DNA of 64,000 nt from Lycorma delicatula (GCF_047948215.1 NC_134460.1:150220049-150284048); one strand, 5' to 3'; shown: positions 1-11,794, counted from the stretch's first letter. The notes: generated from the letters alone by a model not told the origin. Numbers and translations are program-made.

Positions 1-139
1 GATTAAAATAAAGAAAATTTAGAAAAATTTGAATTTTATTTACAATAGACCAAAGTGCATTATAGGTGCCAGTTTATAATAAATGTTCAAAAATAAGCCT
101 GCCATTTTAAACAGATTTCTTGACACGCTTCGGTACCGC
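1..139. other. A+T-rich left edge
   Basis: Short A+T-rich flank in front of the first transposase remnant. On the minus strand it lies just beyond the decayed C-terminus and may be the 3' end of that element. I see no inverted repeat to prove this. Confidence 0.3.
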
Positions 140-690
140 TTTTGTTGCGTTTTTTAGTCCTTCATTTTTGTCCTAAGTTGCTCAACCGCATCCATAATGC
201 GGACAATTAATTCCTCACGAGAATGCATTTTTGTTTTATATACAATATTTTTCATCTATACTCAAACGCAAAAATCGAAGGTGTTAGATCAGACGATCCT
301 GATGGCCAGGAATTAGGACCTCACGACCGATCCATTTTTAAGCTAGTGGAATCGCTGCAAGAGAAGCTGGGAGACGCGCCATCGTGCTGGAAGTATACTT
401 TGCGTTTCAGCGCTAGAGGAACATCTTCAAGCTGCTGCGGCAATTATTCTCGAAGAAAGTACAAGTAGACCTCATTATTTAAGCGGCCGGTTAATATAAA
501 CGGTCCAAACAGCTGATTGTGAAGAAGGCCGTACCGTACATTGACGGTAAACCGGTTTTGAATGTTGCCTTACACCGTATCATGAGGATTTTCTTCTGGC
601 CATGTATGCTCGTGACATATGTTGTTGACCATTTCAAGTGAAATTTGCCTCGTCGGTAAAATAAAAAATATATATTTATATTGAATTGGT
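140..690 (-). pseudogene. IS630/Tc1-superfamily transposase remnant
   Basis: Minus-strand fragments in alternating frames give the C-terminal half of an arthropod DDE transposase of the IS630/Tc1 superfamily. Read from about 690 down to 140 they are: an FTDEANFT-like block with the first catalytic Asp, WPEENPH, a block like VGPFILTGRL, LPQLLEDVPLAL, HDGASPSFS with the second catalytic Asp, and a weak match to WPPRSPDLTP. The downstream part (KNIVY-like, then MDAVEQLRTKM) is the usual C-terminal helix region. The frame changes several times and stops occur, so no intact protein can be made. The N-terminal DNA-binding domain is not visible upstream. No terminal inverted repeats (TIRs) were found, so the element boundaries are unknown. 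Assignment rests on ordered conserved blocks; the exact family is uncertain. Confidence 0.68.
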
Positions 691-699
691 TGTTTATGA

Positions 700-1139
700 T
701 AAGGATAAAACTTGTTTTGTTTTAAACCTTCGCTAACGAAGCGCAGTTCGCAGTACCCGATATACTTAATGTACCTCACAGAACGATTTAAACACTAATA
801 CAGTATTGCGCATTGTTGACCACTTGTTATTTTATTGTCGACTTTGAAATAATAAGTTTTCAAATAATTTATTGTATTTTTGCAATTAATAAAAAAAATC
901 ATTAAGTTATTTTTATTCTATAATTGTTGTGTTGTGTTTTAACAGTAAATTTCGTTTTCCACAAATTTTTTACATCGGCAAAAAAGAATTTGGTTTTTGT
1001 TTACATTAAATAAGTACTTTTCCAGTAAATGTAGTAATATACTGTTTCTAAATAAAATTGGAATTCTTTCAACCTTTCTTTGTTTTATTCAGCTTATCTT
1101 TAACCATTTTGTTAAGAATTAAATTCTCTACAAGTTTTT
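700..1139. other. A+T-rich DNA, nothing recognised
   Basis: Long T and A runs and no coding pattern. The only structure is homopolymer tracts leading into the repeat that follows. Confidence 0.4.
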
Positions 1140-1525
1140 TTTTTGTTTAACTTTTTTTTTTACGTCAAACGTAAAAAAATATTTTTACCCCAAATTTTTA
1201 TTGGTTTTCACCCCAAATTTCTCAAAAAATACTGCAGATAAGGTTCTGGGACCTATTTTATTCGATTTTTCAGGTCAAAATTCAGATGTTTATCGCTAAT
1301 TCTGTCTTTTAATTAACGTCCTAAAAATTTGAGTACGACCTCATTTTCACCGGGGTAGCTGAAATCCGTGCGAAACGTTTATTAGCTGTAATTCGCAAAC
1401 GAAGCATTTGATAAAATATGAAGTTTTTACATATGAAGTATACGATATATGAAGTTTTCCATTATTTTCACGAGTAAAATAGGTTATAGAAGTCCCAGGA
1501 GAACGTCGTGATACATTCTGTGTAA
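1140..1525 (-). repeat. Interspersed repeat family G, copy 1
   Basis: About 385 bp that aligns in reverse complement with 20735-21030. Shared landmarks on the minus strand are a block about TTTTCGTGAAAATAATGGAAAA, a block ending TTTTTAGGACGTTAATTAA, then CCTGAAAAATNNAATAAAATAGGTCC. There is no coding potential, no clear TIR and no target duplication. It is probably a non-autonomous element or part of a larger family. A 74-residue minus-strand reading frame over it is incidental. Confidence 0.7.
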
Positions 1526-1529
1526 ATAA

Positions 1530-3068
1530 AGAGATAGGCCTATTATATATTTTAGTTACCCAAAGTAGCATTTTTCTTTTTTTTCATTTCATTCTAATTT
1601 TTTTAATTATTTCTTATTTTTACTTATGTCTTAAAAATGAAAGATATGTTATTGTGATGATCCGAATGTTTTTCTTACATTTTTGCCATCTTCACGTGAA
1701 AATTTATTAAATGCTATAAATCTGTTTTTTTTTTGTTGCTTTTTTTAAACAAGTGCGTACATTACAGAGAAAGATTCTTTGGTCTTATAATAATATTTTT
1801 TGAGTTTATCTATAATACATTCATCTACTCGGAAATTTGTTTGATTTTGTTATCGTTATCATAAGGCACTATATCTTCTCAAAGTACAGTTAGAGATTTT
1901 TATCGGCAAGAATATTAACAATCGCGTTCCGATTAATATTTTTCTACCGAAAACGTTCGAGTTATTTATTTAGCGTCTTAGATTGACGAACCTTAAAACG
2001 GGAAAGTCTCAATTTCTGAACCGAGTCGCTTTTTAGTCATCAAAATTTATATACGAAAGATCATAATGCTAAAAAGTAATTTAAAATTTTCCTTATGTCG
2101 ATTAATAAATTCCGATCAGGTTTTCTATAAATGAATCGATTTGTTTTGTAGAATAATAATAAATATTGAAGACAGATCTTATATACTTAAGCAGTCAAAT
2201 AAAATTAAACGATCGCTTTTTATGTTTAAATGTTTTATTTATAAGATAAAGCAAAACGGGAATCTTAGATGATTAAATCAAAATTAGCTCGTAGTTCTGT
2301 AGAATTCCCGCTTTGATCTGTCTATGAGTATTTGTGAAATGCGTGATGCTGAAAATAAAGCTTTTATTTTTGTCTTTATTAGTAGCGTTTATATTAAAAA
2401 AAGGTTTGAAATTTGATTATCATTCTTTATTTCATTTTTTTCTTCTTTTTTTATGTAGTTATAATTTTAGCGTTTAAAATGTGAACATTAGTGTCGTTTC
2501 AATAAAAATCTTAAAAGATAATTTTACTTGGGTACTATATGTAGTTAGAGTTACCGCAACAATTGTTTAAGCAGTAATTCGAATTTATCAGTTTTGAAAA
2601 CGGTTTACGTGATTGCCTATTAATTATTTCAGTTGTTCTTTAATATGGGATAATTTACGTTTGAATCCGGCCGTTTGTTATTAAATTCTGTTTGTTTGTT
2701 TGTGCTACCGATGTACTACAGTCGTTTTAGTTAATTTAACCGTAATATTAATAAGCTTATAAACTACTGAACCGAGTTAACTGTCGGTTAGATTGAAGAT
2801 TTTAATAGAATCGACTTAAATTTATTCTAAAAGTTGAAATCTGTTCTAACATTGAAAATATATTTACGGTCTTCTTTTAGTTGGTAAAACCAAATTAATT
2901 AAGGATTTATAAAAAAATTAAAGGTTTTTATTTTTTATATAATTTTATTAATAATAAAATAACAGTGTATTTTTTTATTATTTCTCATTAATAATAAAGA
3001 TTTAAAACTGAATTATTAAAATTAAATAATTAAAAACGAAAAGCTATTATTATTAACATAATAGATTC

Positions 3069-3099
<31 letters not shown>

Positions 3100-4439
3100 T
3101 ACTTGATAGTTAGCAGTTGTACTTAAAGGTTTCATTATTTAAACAAGCGTTAATTATTATTATATAAAATGATCCGTTAAGTTGATAATATATGTATAAA
3201 ATATTTTTAAAAATCCAAATATTAAAAAATAATACATATGTATCCTGATTGTATGGATTATATAGATTGTAATTAGGAGCTATATCTTTAACGAACCGTA
3301 GAGAATTTCTCCATTAGATCCTTCGTATATCCTGAAGGATAATATCCTTTAATTAACGAAAAGAGACGTTTCAAACAATATTCATTTCAGCGACTGAAAC
3401 GGAATATTAATTAGAGTGATATAATTCCTTTTATAATATGTTGTATTATGTAATCAGACCGTACACATCAGTCTTCTTATAAACCGTGTTTTATTCCGTG
3501 ATATATATAAACATTTTCTCTTTTATTGTTATATAATACAAAAATTTCACGCAACTTTTCTCCCCTTTTTTGTATATTGTAACGTAGAATAAACTACCCT
3601 CTAATGTTGTTGTATTGTTATGCTTAAAGCTGTTTCTTTTTTTTTTAAATTCCATTATAACAAAATACTCCTCGTACCGTTGCTGGAATTCGTTTCATTT
3701 TTTTGTTTACATACCATTACATTGATTGTAGCCGGCAATGTATTTAAATACTAAGGCGTTCTTTTACCCCGACAGATTCCAGTCGAGGTTATTTGGTGAA
3801 GAGTGAATTATCGACCGAGTTTATTTTCTACACTTATATAACACCATTACAATTATATATATGTATATTTTATTTGTAGTTTTATATTAAATAGTTATTT
3901 TGTTGATAAATTATTTTATAAAAGAATTCCTTATGTTATCTAAATTGATTTGCTAATTTATTTACGTATGATTTTAATAAGATAATATACATTTACCATA
4001 ATAAATGTTTTAAGTAAGTGTAATTAATAGTAGATTTCTGTACTTTTTTCTTGATTAAAAGCTGTGATAATTATAAATTATTAAAGGACTTCATCATTAG
4101 TTAACAGAAAGAATCTGAACATCTGTTCAGATTTTGAATAATTTTATTATCTTGATTTCAAAGCAAGTTCTTTTACACGACTGCTCAAAAAGGAGTGTAA
4201 TGTATTTAGGGTATATGTATGTTCTACTCAACGGCTGAACCGATTTATATTTATGTTCCCGCGCTGGAATCCTTACGTTACCGGGAGTGTCATAGTCTAT
4301 ATAAATATATATAAATTAATACGCGTTTAAATAAATTCAAAAAATTATACTACAGATTGTTCATTAAAAATGGTTGGTTTTAAACATGGATTTTATGAAA
4401 ACAAAATTACTTACAGCTGATGTTGTTTATTTACCGAAT
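1530..4439. other. A+T-rich intergenic DNA with an (AT)n tract
   Basis: About 2.9 kb of A+T-rich DNA with no convincing exon, RNA gene or named repeat. It holds a pure (AT)n tract near 3078-3101 and many short A or T runs. A possible old repeat near 4190-4330 (a block around ACGGCTGAACCGATTTATAT) could not be paired with another copy here. Confidence 0.4.
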
Positions 4440-4449
4440 TTGTCACATC

Positions 4450-5562
4450 AAACATGTTTTATTACCTAACTAATAAATTTCAATATTCGCTCGGCAGATG
4501 TCCAATCGATACTAGGTTTCTGTCCGTACCCGAATCAACATATTTTCTGTTATGGTTACAATCGCTTCATTAATATTTTCCTTTAAGTAACATAGGTCGC
4601 GTATTTTTCGCGAATAAATAATGTGTTACCACAAGGAAAAATGGCAAGGTGTCAGGTGTGGACTCCTTGGAGACCAGGCTATAAATCCTTTCTGAAGTAT
4701 TATCTGAAAGGTAATTACCGGAGGCTGAACAGGAAGAAGAAAGCTCTAAAGGGTATAGATCCTTGCCGGCCTATCCATCGATGTCCAAATTTTCTATTCA
4801 AAGCCTGGCTTACGAATGCATTGAAGTTCAGGGGTGCGCCATCTTGTCGGAAATGAAATCGTTGTATGTTTTCGAGTTTATCCGGTTGAAAAGCAGTAGT
4901 CCTTTATCTAGATAAACATTTCCATTAATAGTCTTTTCGGCGAAGAAAAAATTCCCGATTTCACGATTATTCATTACACCACACCAAACATTAACTTTAG
5001 GCGTGCCACGTTGTTTCTCGAAAATTACATATGGGTTTTCAGATCGCCGTAATTGTGAATCGTGTCTGTTATAACACCCATAAATATGGAATGTGGCTTC
5101 ATCCGTAAAAATTATATCGTCTAAAAATGGTTCTTTTTCATTAATTTTGTGAAAAAATTTCAATAGCGAAATTGAAACTGTTTCTTCACCAGATTTCAAT
5201 TCCTGCAGTTGCTGGATTTTACTACATGCTTGTCATTTCAGTCTTGTGTAAACCTTTGTGAATTGTTGTTTTCGTAATATATAACTCGAGGCTTCGACGG
5301 GAGATAGATTTGTTAGAACTTCTGATCGTGATTACAAATTGTCTAATTCGTTCGATAGTTTCGTGTGATACTCGAAGTCTGCCGGTTGTTTTTTCCTTGA
5401 GAACAGATCCAGTTTCTTCGAACCGTTTGATCCTACATCTATATTACTTTCATGCGGTGACTGTTTTTCACGTTCAAGTCGAAATAAACGTTGAACTAAA
5501 ATTAAGGACTCTAATTCGGCCTGCCACAAAACGCACTTTGCTTTTTCTTGAACAGTGAACAT
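4450..5562 (-). pseudogene. DUF4817-type DDE transposase pseudogene
   Basis: Read on the minus strand, the protein starts MFTVQEKAKCVLWQAELES at 5562, the standard start of the DUF4817 helix-turn-helix domain. The catalytic region follows at 5199-4828: FTDEATFHIYGCYNRHDSQL (first catalytic Asp), PKVNVWCGVM, FFFAEKTINGNVYLD, then a DGAP block (second Asp) near 4835. Past a frameshift come HRWIGRQGS (about 4770), then the SINE fragment, then IAWSPRSPHLTPCHFSLW (about 4685-4630), and a tail with KIRDLCYLKENINEAIVTITE. The usual PRSPDLTPxDFFLW motif has D changed to H twice here. The linker between the DNA-binding and catalytic domains is badly degraded. The gene is dead, through substitutions, frameshifts and the insertion. 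Confidence 0.8.
4691..4753 (+). repeat. SINE1 3'-tail fragment nested in transposase
   Basis: The 63 bases match only the tail of the SINE1 family (CTGAAGTATTATCTGAAAGG, then ACCGGAGGCTGAACAGGAA and a short A-rich end). It is flanked by TATAAATCCTT (4680-4690) and TATAGATCCTT (4754-4764), an 11-bp target duplication with one mismatch. Removing it rejoins the transposase blocks WIGRQGS and IAWSPRSP. It is therefore a 5'-truncated retroinsertion that landed in the transposon. Confidence 0.8.
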
Positions 5563-5829
5563 AGTAACGATCTAAACACACCTCAGCAACAATACAGAAA
5601 CCGGTGTGGTGGTTTGAACTGTTGTTACACAAATCTTTGAATCGTAGGGTATCAGGGTTACCAACATAACTCCTCAAAATTTCCCTACTGCCTTGATATG
5701 AATTATAGAAACACCACCGTTCTTTTAAGAAGACTCCGTATATACAAATCCTATATATTAAATTGTCACCCGCACGCTCTTTAATTATCCTATATTAAAG
5801 AGTAATTTTTGAAACGCAAGCTCAAGTTG

Positions 5830-6180
5830 TTGCAAATGATGAGGGTTATGAGGACGAGTGTGGCGATTTACTTTATATGTACGAGAGTGAAATCGTTACA
5901 ACTAGTATAATACCGATTGGCACAGATGTACGAAATATGATGTTTCCGACGACCGTCCGATACCAGTTGATCAGTTGAAGCGGTAAAACAGCTTCTCCCG
6001 TATATAGCGATATGAGAGAACAAAGGACAGAGAAATTGCCCTTCTTCACCTTTTGATGCGTAATATTCGAGGGATTCAATCGTATTGGCATAAAGCATTA
6101 ACGGATCTAATGGCAACGCTCCGAAAGTTAGGGGCTACGGATTTCTACATTACACTGTCGTGTAATGATCTGCACTGACC
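5830..6180 (+). pseudogene. Helitron-like Rep/helicase fragment
   Basis: Plus-strand reading gives, from about 6052, MRNIRGIQSYWHKALTDLMA and then LRKLGATDFYITLSCNDLH. This resembles the Helitron_like_N region (pattern: NIRGSxxYW, several residues, LGxPTxFxTLSxxDLxW). Upstream, 5830-5990 in another frame reads as an acidic segment followed by IIPIGTDVRNMMFP, also reminiscent of Helitron proteins. No HUH motif, helicase motif, 5' TC or 3' CTRR end was found, so this is only an internal shard. The short minus-strand frames over the same bases are antisense shadows. Confidence 0.5.
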
Positions 6181-6324
6181 GTACATCCTATTTTTTGGGG
6201 GAGTTCTTTATTCGTGTTTTTTTAATTTTTAACAGATTTGAAACCTATTTTAATAAATCAATTTCTTTAGAAAGAAAACTTCAGATGTATTTGTTTAAAA
6301 GAATAATCCTGAAGAATCTAATTT

Positions 6325-6971
6325 TTTTTTTTGTCTTCAGTCATTTGACTGGTTTGATGCAGCTCTCCAAGATTCCCTATTCAGTGCTAGTCGTTTCATT
6401 TCAGTATACTCTCTACATCCTACATCCCTAAGAATTTGTTTTACATATTCCAAACGTGGCCTGCCTACACAATTTTTCCCTTCTACCTGTCCTTCCAATA
6501 TTAAAGCGACTATTCCAGGATGCCTTAGTATGTGGCCTATAAGTCTGTCTCTTCTTTTAACTGTATTTTTCCAAATGCTTCTTTCTTCATCTATTTGCCG
6601 CAATACCTCTTCATTTGTCACTTTATCCACCCATCTGATTTTTAACATTCTCCTATAGCACCGCATTTCAAAAGCTTCTAATCTTTTCTTCTCAGATACT
6701 CCGATTGTCCAAGTTTCACTTCCATATAAAGCGACACTCCAAACATACACTTTCAAAAATCTTTTTCTGACATTTAAATTAATTTTTGATGTAAATAAAT
6801 TATATTTCTGACTGAAGGCTCGTTTCGCCTGTGCTATTCGGCATTTTATATCGCTCCTGCTTCGTCCATCTTTAGTAATTCTACTTCCCAAATAACAAAA
6901 TTCTTCTACCTCCATAATCTTTTCTCCTCCTATTTTCGCATTCAGTGGTCCATCTTTGTTATTTCTACTAC
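6325..6971 (-). mobile_element. RTE-like LINE, 5'-truncated copy 1
   Basis: Minus-strand non-LTR retrotransposon keeping only the 3' end of its polymerase ORF and a short A tail (T run at 6321-6332 on the plus strand). The 9-bp direct repeat ATCTAATTT at 6316-6324 and 6972-6980 is the target-site duplication. It is of the same family as 43856-45598 and 55036-55915, and all three share the 3' end beginning GTCTTCAGTCATTTGACTGG on the plus strand (diverged in the 43.9-kb copy). The duplication is perfect and the encoded frame is still open, so this copy is relatively young. Confidence 0.87.
6337..6915 (-). pseudogene. C-terminal domain of RTE-like endonuclease-reverse transcriptase
   Basis: An open frame of 192 residues encodes the C-terminal part of the LINE polymerase, downstream of the reverse-transcriptase fingers and palm. 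Visible blocks are EEFCYLGSRITKDG, KCRIAQAKRAF, RKRFLKVYVWSVALYGSETW, FEMRCYRRMLKIRW, TNEEVL, GHILRH, EGKNCVGRPR and, at the end, LNRESWRAASNQSND. This is the standard C-terminus of insect endonuclease-reverse transcriptases of the RTE-like group. The catalytic FADD and the endonuclease are absent because of 5' truncation, so the copy cannot act alone. The 192-residue frame has no stop, consistent with recent insertion. Confidence 0.88.
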
Positions 6972-7264
6972 ATCTAATTTATATGCGGTTATTTTATTTT
7001 TGGCTGTTTTGGTGTATAACAAACGAATATCCCCTTTTATTGTTGCTACCTTTCAAAAAAATTTAGAACCACGTACTGTATAGAATGTATTATTAATTTC
7101 TTTATCAGAGCCGAAGAAATCCGTTAGATTATTTCTGTTTTACTACCGGATGTACAACTAAGACGAACGGAGCCGGTTTGGTTTTCAACTTTAACGCTCA
7201 TACCGTCATTACTAGTGTATGGTAATGCATTATTTATTGTTATCATCTGTAAACTGTTCGTCTT

Positions 7265-7490
7265 TCATTAAAGTTGTTGAAAAGAACATTCGTTATTTGG
7301 AGTTGTTGTCGAAGCAAAGATTTGGTAGTAACTTATGTGCGTTCTGAATCCTTTCAAGAAACGGATGAAATATTCACGGAAAGATTTCCGAATCCCAATA
7401 TCTCAGCCAGGGTCGTATCCAGCTTAAAACAGAAGGCGAGCGGCTTTCCGAATTTGTTTGTAATTTCTTTCGTGGCGGAACGTAGTTGAT
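7265..7490 (+). pseudogene. Possible transposase N-terminal helix-turn-helix fragment
   Basis: A plus-strand frame contains DLVVTYVRSESFQETDEIFTERFPN followed by SARVVSSLKQKASG. The spacing of the aromatic, Phe-x-Glu-Thr and Arg-Phe-Pro residues resembles the N-terminal helix-turn-helix of insect IS630-like transposases. No catalytic domain follows. It may be an isolated remnant or a chance match. Confidence 0.35.
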
Positions 7491-7499
7491 GAGAGGGTT

Positions 7500-9130
7500 G
7501 CTATGCAATAATACACAATAACAAAAGGAAGAATAAAGATTTATTTTTTTAAAAAATTCTGTAATTTTGTAACAATAGTTTGCTAGGATCAGATGCAAGT
7601 TGTCTAACTACAGCATCTCGTTACCGAATGTTGTCGGTGAATGCTTAACATAGGTAACCCGTTTAACCTGTTTACACTAATGGTGCTTTTTAGCGGTATT
7701 TTATTTCGATGAAGGGAATTAAATGAACGCCTGAATAGTACTTTTGCAGGGCCCAGTAGAATCTGAAAGCAATATCAGTAGAGCCTTTCCAATAGTTACG
7801 AAAAACGATTCACTTTTTATTAAAGCTTCAGTTACGTTTGGCTTTCCTGTACTTCATTCCACATTTTGAACCAGAATTTCCTTTCTCCTTCAATGCCTTG
7901 TAAAGTTGCGGAAGACGAAATACTTTCACTCCATTCCTTCAAAGAAACACACCGCTCGTGTTACTCGGTTGAAAATTTTTCGATGATAATTCAGGCGATT
8001 TGTTTGCAGAAAATATGTCTTCCCAAATGTTTCTAGTCGCGATTTATTTTTGTGGTGTTATGTGAATTTGAGAATTGCAGGACGCTCATTTCGATTATCT
8101 TTTGTAAAAATATGATAAATATAATCGTATATAAAGTAAATTGAATTTAATCCAATTTACGGTTTTATTTTTTTCAGTCTGCTGAGCCATAACCTTTGAT
8201 AGAATCATGAAATTTGATCCGGTTGCTTGCATTGTAAAAATATGGAGTTTAATTATTTATTTTTAGTTTTTTTTTATCCGATTTAGACCTAATACCGACT
8301 TTTGTATCGTTGACAATAAATATTTTGTTTGCATAGTTTAAGCGAACAAAAAAAAAAATTTCCAACGTAGAATTTATGAATACAGTATTAAAAAGACTAA
8401 TAATTAGACGTAAAATAGAAATACCAACTTAAGAAACAAAAAAAAAAATAATAATTGAAAAAAATTATCTATCCAGTCCCTTTCAATTTCAACTTCTTGA
8501 AGTCAACTCAAAATTTGAAACCGCTATCGATAACTTAACCGATCCTTAATTTGACGGAAAGTTCATATAGTGGAGATTAGAAAAACTGAAGACAATATAT
8601 TCACTTTTTTGTGCGAATTTTGAGATTGTTTATTAATATTTTTTTTATTTTTTCACTTATAACGAAATCTCTACATTTGTTTATGTAATAAAAGTTAATA
8701 CCGGAGTCTGTTTTCACGTATCATAATAAAATGAGGTATCAATTTCTTAGACGATAAAATCTTTTTTCCTTTAAGTTTTTTTTTAATAGTTTTCAAAAAT
8801 CCTGCATTACAACTTTTATATTTTAATGAAAATATGTTTTTAAGAAGTTTAATGAAGCAACTCGTACAGTACACACATTTTCACATTTGATAAACCAACA
8901 AAATCGTTGAAAGAAAATTGTATTACAAACCCTATAGAACCAGAGAAATAATATTAAATAGGAATTATGTAAATAAATTATCAGTTCACAAAAAATAATA
9001 TTAAATAAAATACCGCGATATTAATTTAATAATTAAAAAAATCAATTAAATAATTCAAAAAATAATTAAACCGTTTGTAAAATGTAACAAAAAAGGAAAT
9101 GGATTTAAACAAAAATTATAAGAAAAAAAT
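7500..9130. other. A+T-rich DNA, nothing recognised
   Basis: About 1.6 kb of A+T-rich sequence. Minus-strand fragments between 7600 and 8000 do not assemble into a family I know. Confidence 0.35.
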
Positions 9131-9239
9131 TGATGTGGACACCACGTGACTTCCTTGTACGCCTATAAATTACGTATACTCATTTTTTTTTAAATGACAA
9201 GTACATTAAATTTTATTTCATTAATAACTTACGATATTT

Positions 9240-9280
<41 letters not shown>

Positions 9281-9820
9281 AATTGTTATTATTTATTGTA
9301 ATGTTTTTTTACACTCAGAGGTTAATAGTAATTAATAAAAAAATATGTAAATTAAAAAAAAGTATAAAAAAGGAGATTAAGTCAGATTCGAACCGATGTG
9401 CCTTCCCCGTGTAAGGTCCAAATATTTCATTAATTAAACTTTTATTTGGCTATAACTGTGGAACCAATGAAAATAAGTAGTACATCATATATGGTTGAAA
9501 AGCTCTCAATAAGGGCTTATTTTCATAAGCCCTCATTTGTTAAAAAGTTTTTTTGATAAAGGAAGAGGGCTTTTTTGGCTCAACTAGATGTTACAACAGT
9601 CCTAAATCCAAAATTTCAACGTTTTCCGGCTAATCGTTTTTTGAGTTATGCGAGATACATACGTACGAACGTACATACATTCGTACTTATGTACAGATGT
9701 CACGCCGAAACTAATCAAAATGGATTCAGGGATGGTGAAAAAGGATATTTTCGTTGAAATTTGAAAACCGAAATTTTTCGCGATCACAATACTTCCTTTA
9801 CTTCGACCAAGGAAGTAAAA
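9131..9820 (-). mobile_element. Non-autonomous repeat family B, copy 1
   Basis: About 690 bp with related short inverted ends: GACTTCCTTGTACGCC near 9148 and, in reverse complement, ACTTCCTTGGTCGAAG at the right end. Two more copies occur, at 25795-26497 and at 53560-53842 plus 56594-56945, both in the opposite orientation. A (TA)n tract at 9244-9278 lies inside. There is no protein coding; the 60-residue frames over it are fragments of the repeat. It is best read as a MITE-like non-autonomous DNA element. A target duplication is not clear, so the superfamily is unassigned. Confidence 0.75.
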
Positions 9821-9885
9821 ATAGTATAACTTAAGAAAATGTATGTAAAGTTAAATCGAAACCAATAAATAAGTCGGTTCAAGAC

Positions 9886-10757
9886 AGAAAACAAAGCTGA
9901 TAACACATTTGTACGACTTTACTGGAGTTTTATCCGCGTACCGGGAAAATCCTACAGCTGAGGGTTGTTTCCGATGCACGGCTTACATACGCATACCCAC
10001 ACACAATTAAAAATATTTTTCATTTTATTTATATATAATAGTTTTTCGGTTATTTAATTCAATGATTGTAACTATAGCGCGAGTGCTTACCGTATTTAAT
10101 TCGCACGGGTGTGGCAGTACTAGGGGCGTCGGTCGGCACCAATTAAACTAATGTAATTTCACAACTTACAGTCGGCAGACCGATGTAGCCGCGAGGCTTA
10201 ACGCACCAGGTACTGGGCCATCGATTTCGAGATACGGCCATACCGAGATACTTTTTAACGCTTAAATATTATTCATTTATTTAATTCTACCGCTCAACTG
10301 TGACGTCATAGGGCAGCAGTATTTTTTGGGGTAGGATTGCGATTTTACAGATACCTATTATTTTTTTAATTATTAAAAAATGCACCTAACAAAAATATGA
10401 CCTTATTTAGGCGAAATCTCGAGGTACCCAGGGTGACCTTGCTCTACAGCCTCACCCGCTTGATCTCTTTAAGTTGAAAATTTAATGACATCGATACCCC
10501 ATGTATAGAAGCATTCCTGACCAAGTTTGGTCAAATTTCAGTCCAGTAATTTTGGATATATCAGGTGATTTAGAGGCCGACACCGAACACGTACTCAGCT
10601 ACATACGAACATGAACATCCAGAAAATTTACATATTGTTTTTGGGTTTCTAATGGGGTCAAAACCTAAAGATCGGATGAAAACCGCGATGCCCAAATCGG
10701 ACCGATTACAATAATTTCCCTTCTAGAGCTATAGCACTAGCCAAGAAAGTAAAAAAC
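9886..10757 (+). mobile_element. Long-TIR repeat family C, copy 1
   Basis: The left end AAAGCTGATAACACATTTG matches the terminal sequence of the palindromic copy at 16722-17398. It continues through a GC-richer segment (10100-10250), a TGACGTCA-containing block near 10302 and a block starting CTCGAGGTACCCAGGGTGAC near 10428. All of this recurs in reverse orientation at 31620-32197. The segment near 10170-10260 looks tRNA-like. No protein is encoded. Confidence 0.7.
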
Positions 10758-10759
10758 CG

Positions 10760-11790
10760 TTAATTTGTTAACGAACTTAATTTACTGTAACATTAATTAT
10801 TATTTGTATCAAGATATAGATATCCGTGACCCGAATTTTTCGATGAATCAGAAAAGGCACTGTACTCAAGAATACAGCGCCTTCAGAATATAAAAAAAAG
10901 TGTTATGTTTAAAATTAAATGCACACATATACGCACTCGTTCCTTGTAAATACATATAAAATTATTTTAATTGAGATTTATCTGTGACTATCATTTACAA
11001 GGTCAACCCCTATTGCTACTTATTAACCCGTATTATCAAACCCTATTTATTTTTAAAACGCCGCACATCACATACAATAAATTAAATCATTGCAGACATA
11101 GTTATAGAGTACTATTTAACCGTTAAAAATATCTCTGGGAATATGACTCATTAGATGTTGCGTGTGTCGGTTAACAGATTATACTCGTATGCAATGTAAA
11201 GGTGGTGTGTCGTTGCCGGTCGGAGAGGGGGTGGGTCTTCCGGTGAGATCAGCTACAGTGATGTCATCACTTACGGTAGTTGCCAAGGTGTTAACATTGT
11301 ACTTGTAATACATATATAACCTAACTATTCTTTTAAAAGTAAAGAATCCATTTACGAATAGAAAAAAAAGAACGCCGGTCATTTATTTATTTTTTTTTTT
11401 TTTGTGTGTTTACGGTATTTATGTACTATAATATCAAGAATTATTTTCTTGTTTTCTCTTATCTATTTTGATACGTCTCAAATTTCTTATCGTTTTTAAT
11501 CTTATTATTTACTCTAGGATAGGCCTTTGTTTATTACACGTAAAACGTTGTATAAGCGACTTGCTTGCGGCGTTGTATAACATGTATTCTTCCTAATCTT
11601 GTGTGTATCCCTTGGTAATTGGTACGTGCAGTATTATTTATGTTTTCCCTTATAGTTCAAAATGACGTTTACTAATTTATAATAAATAAAAAAATTGTAA
11701 TTTCGTTGAAAAATATAACGAAATAAATTAGCAAAACAACCCTGGGATAACGTTAGAACGGTCAGGTGTTAGTTTATTTATTCGACGGTC
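10760..11790. other. A+T-rich DNA, nothing recognised
   Basis: One kb without a supported gene. A G+C-richer patch at 11200-11260 sits in a 67-residue minus-strand frame that resembles no family I know. Confidence 0.35.
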
Positions 11791-11794
11791 TGAA

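Larger units (their letters stand above)
4440..5690 (-). mobile_element. DUF4817-type Tc1/IS630 transposon, degraded
   Basis: Minus-strand DNA transposon remnant. The 5' leader lies near 5690-5562, the coding region runs down to about 4450, and a 63-bp SINE1 tail sits within it at 4691-4753. Family: the arthropod Tc1/IS630-like group whose transposase starts with the helix-turn-helix region annotated as DUF4817. Inverted repeats are not evident, so both boundaries are approximate. It has the same general architecture as 140-690 and 46917-48053, but the sequence differs enough to be a separate family. Confidence 0.75.
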
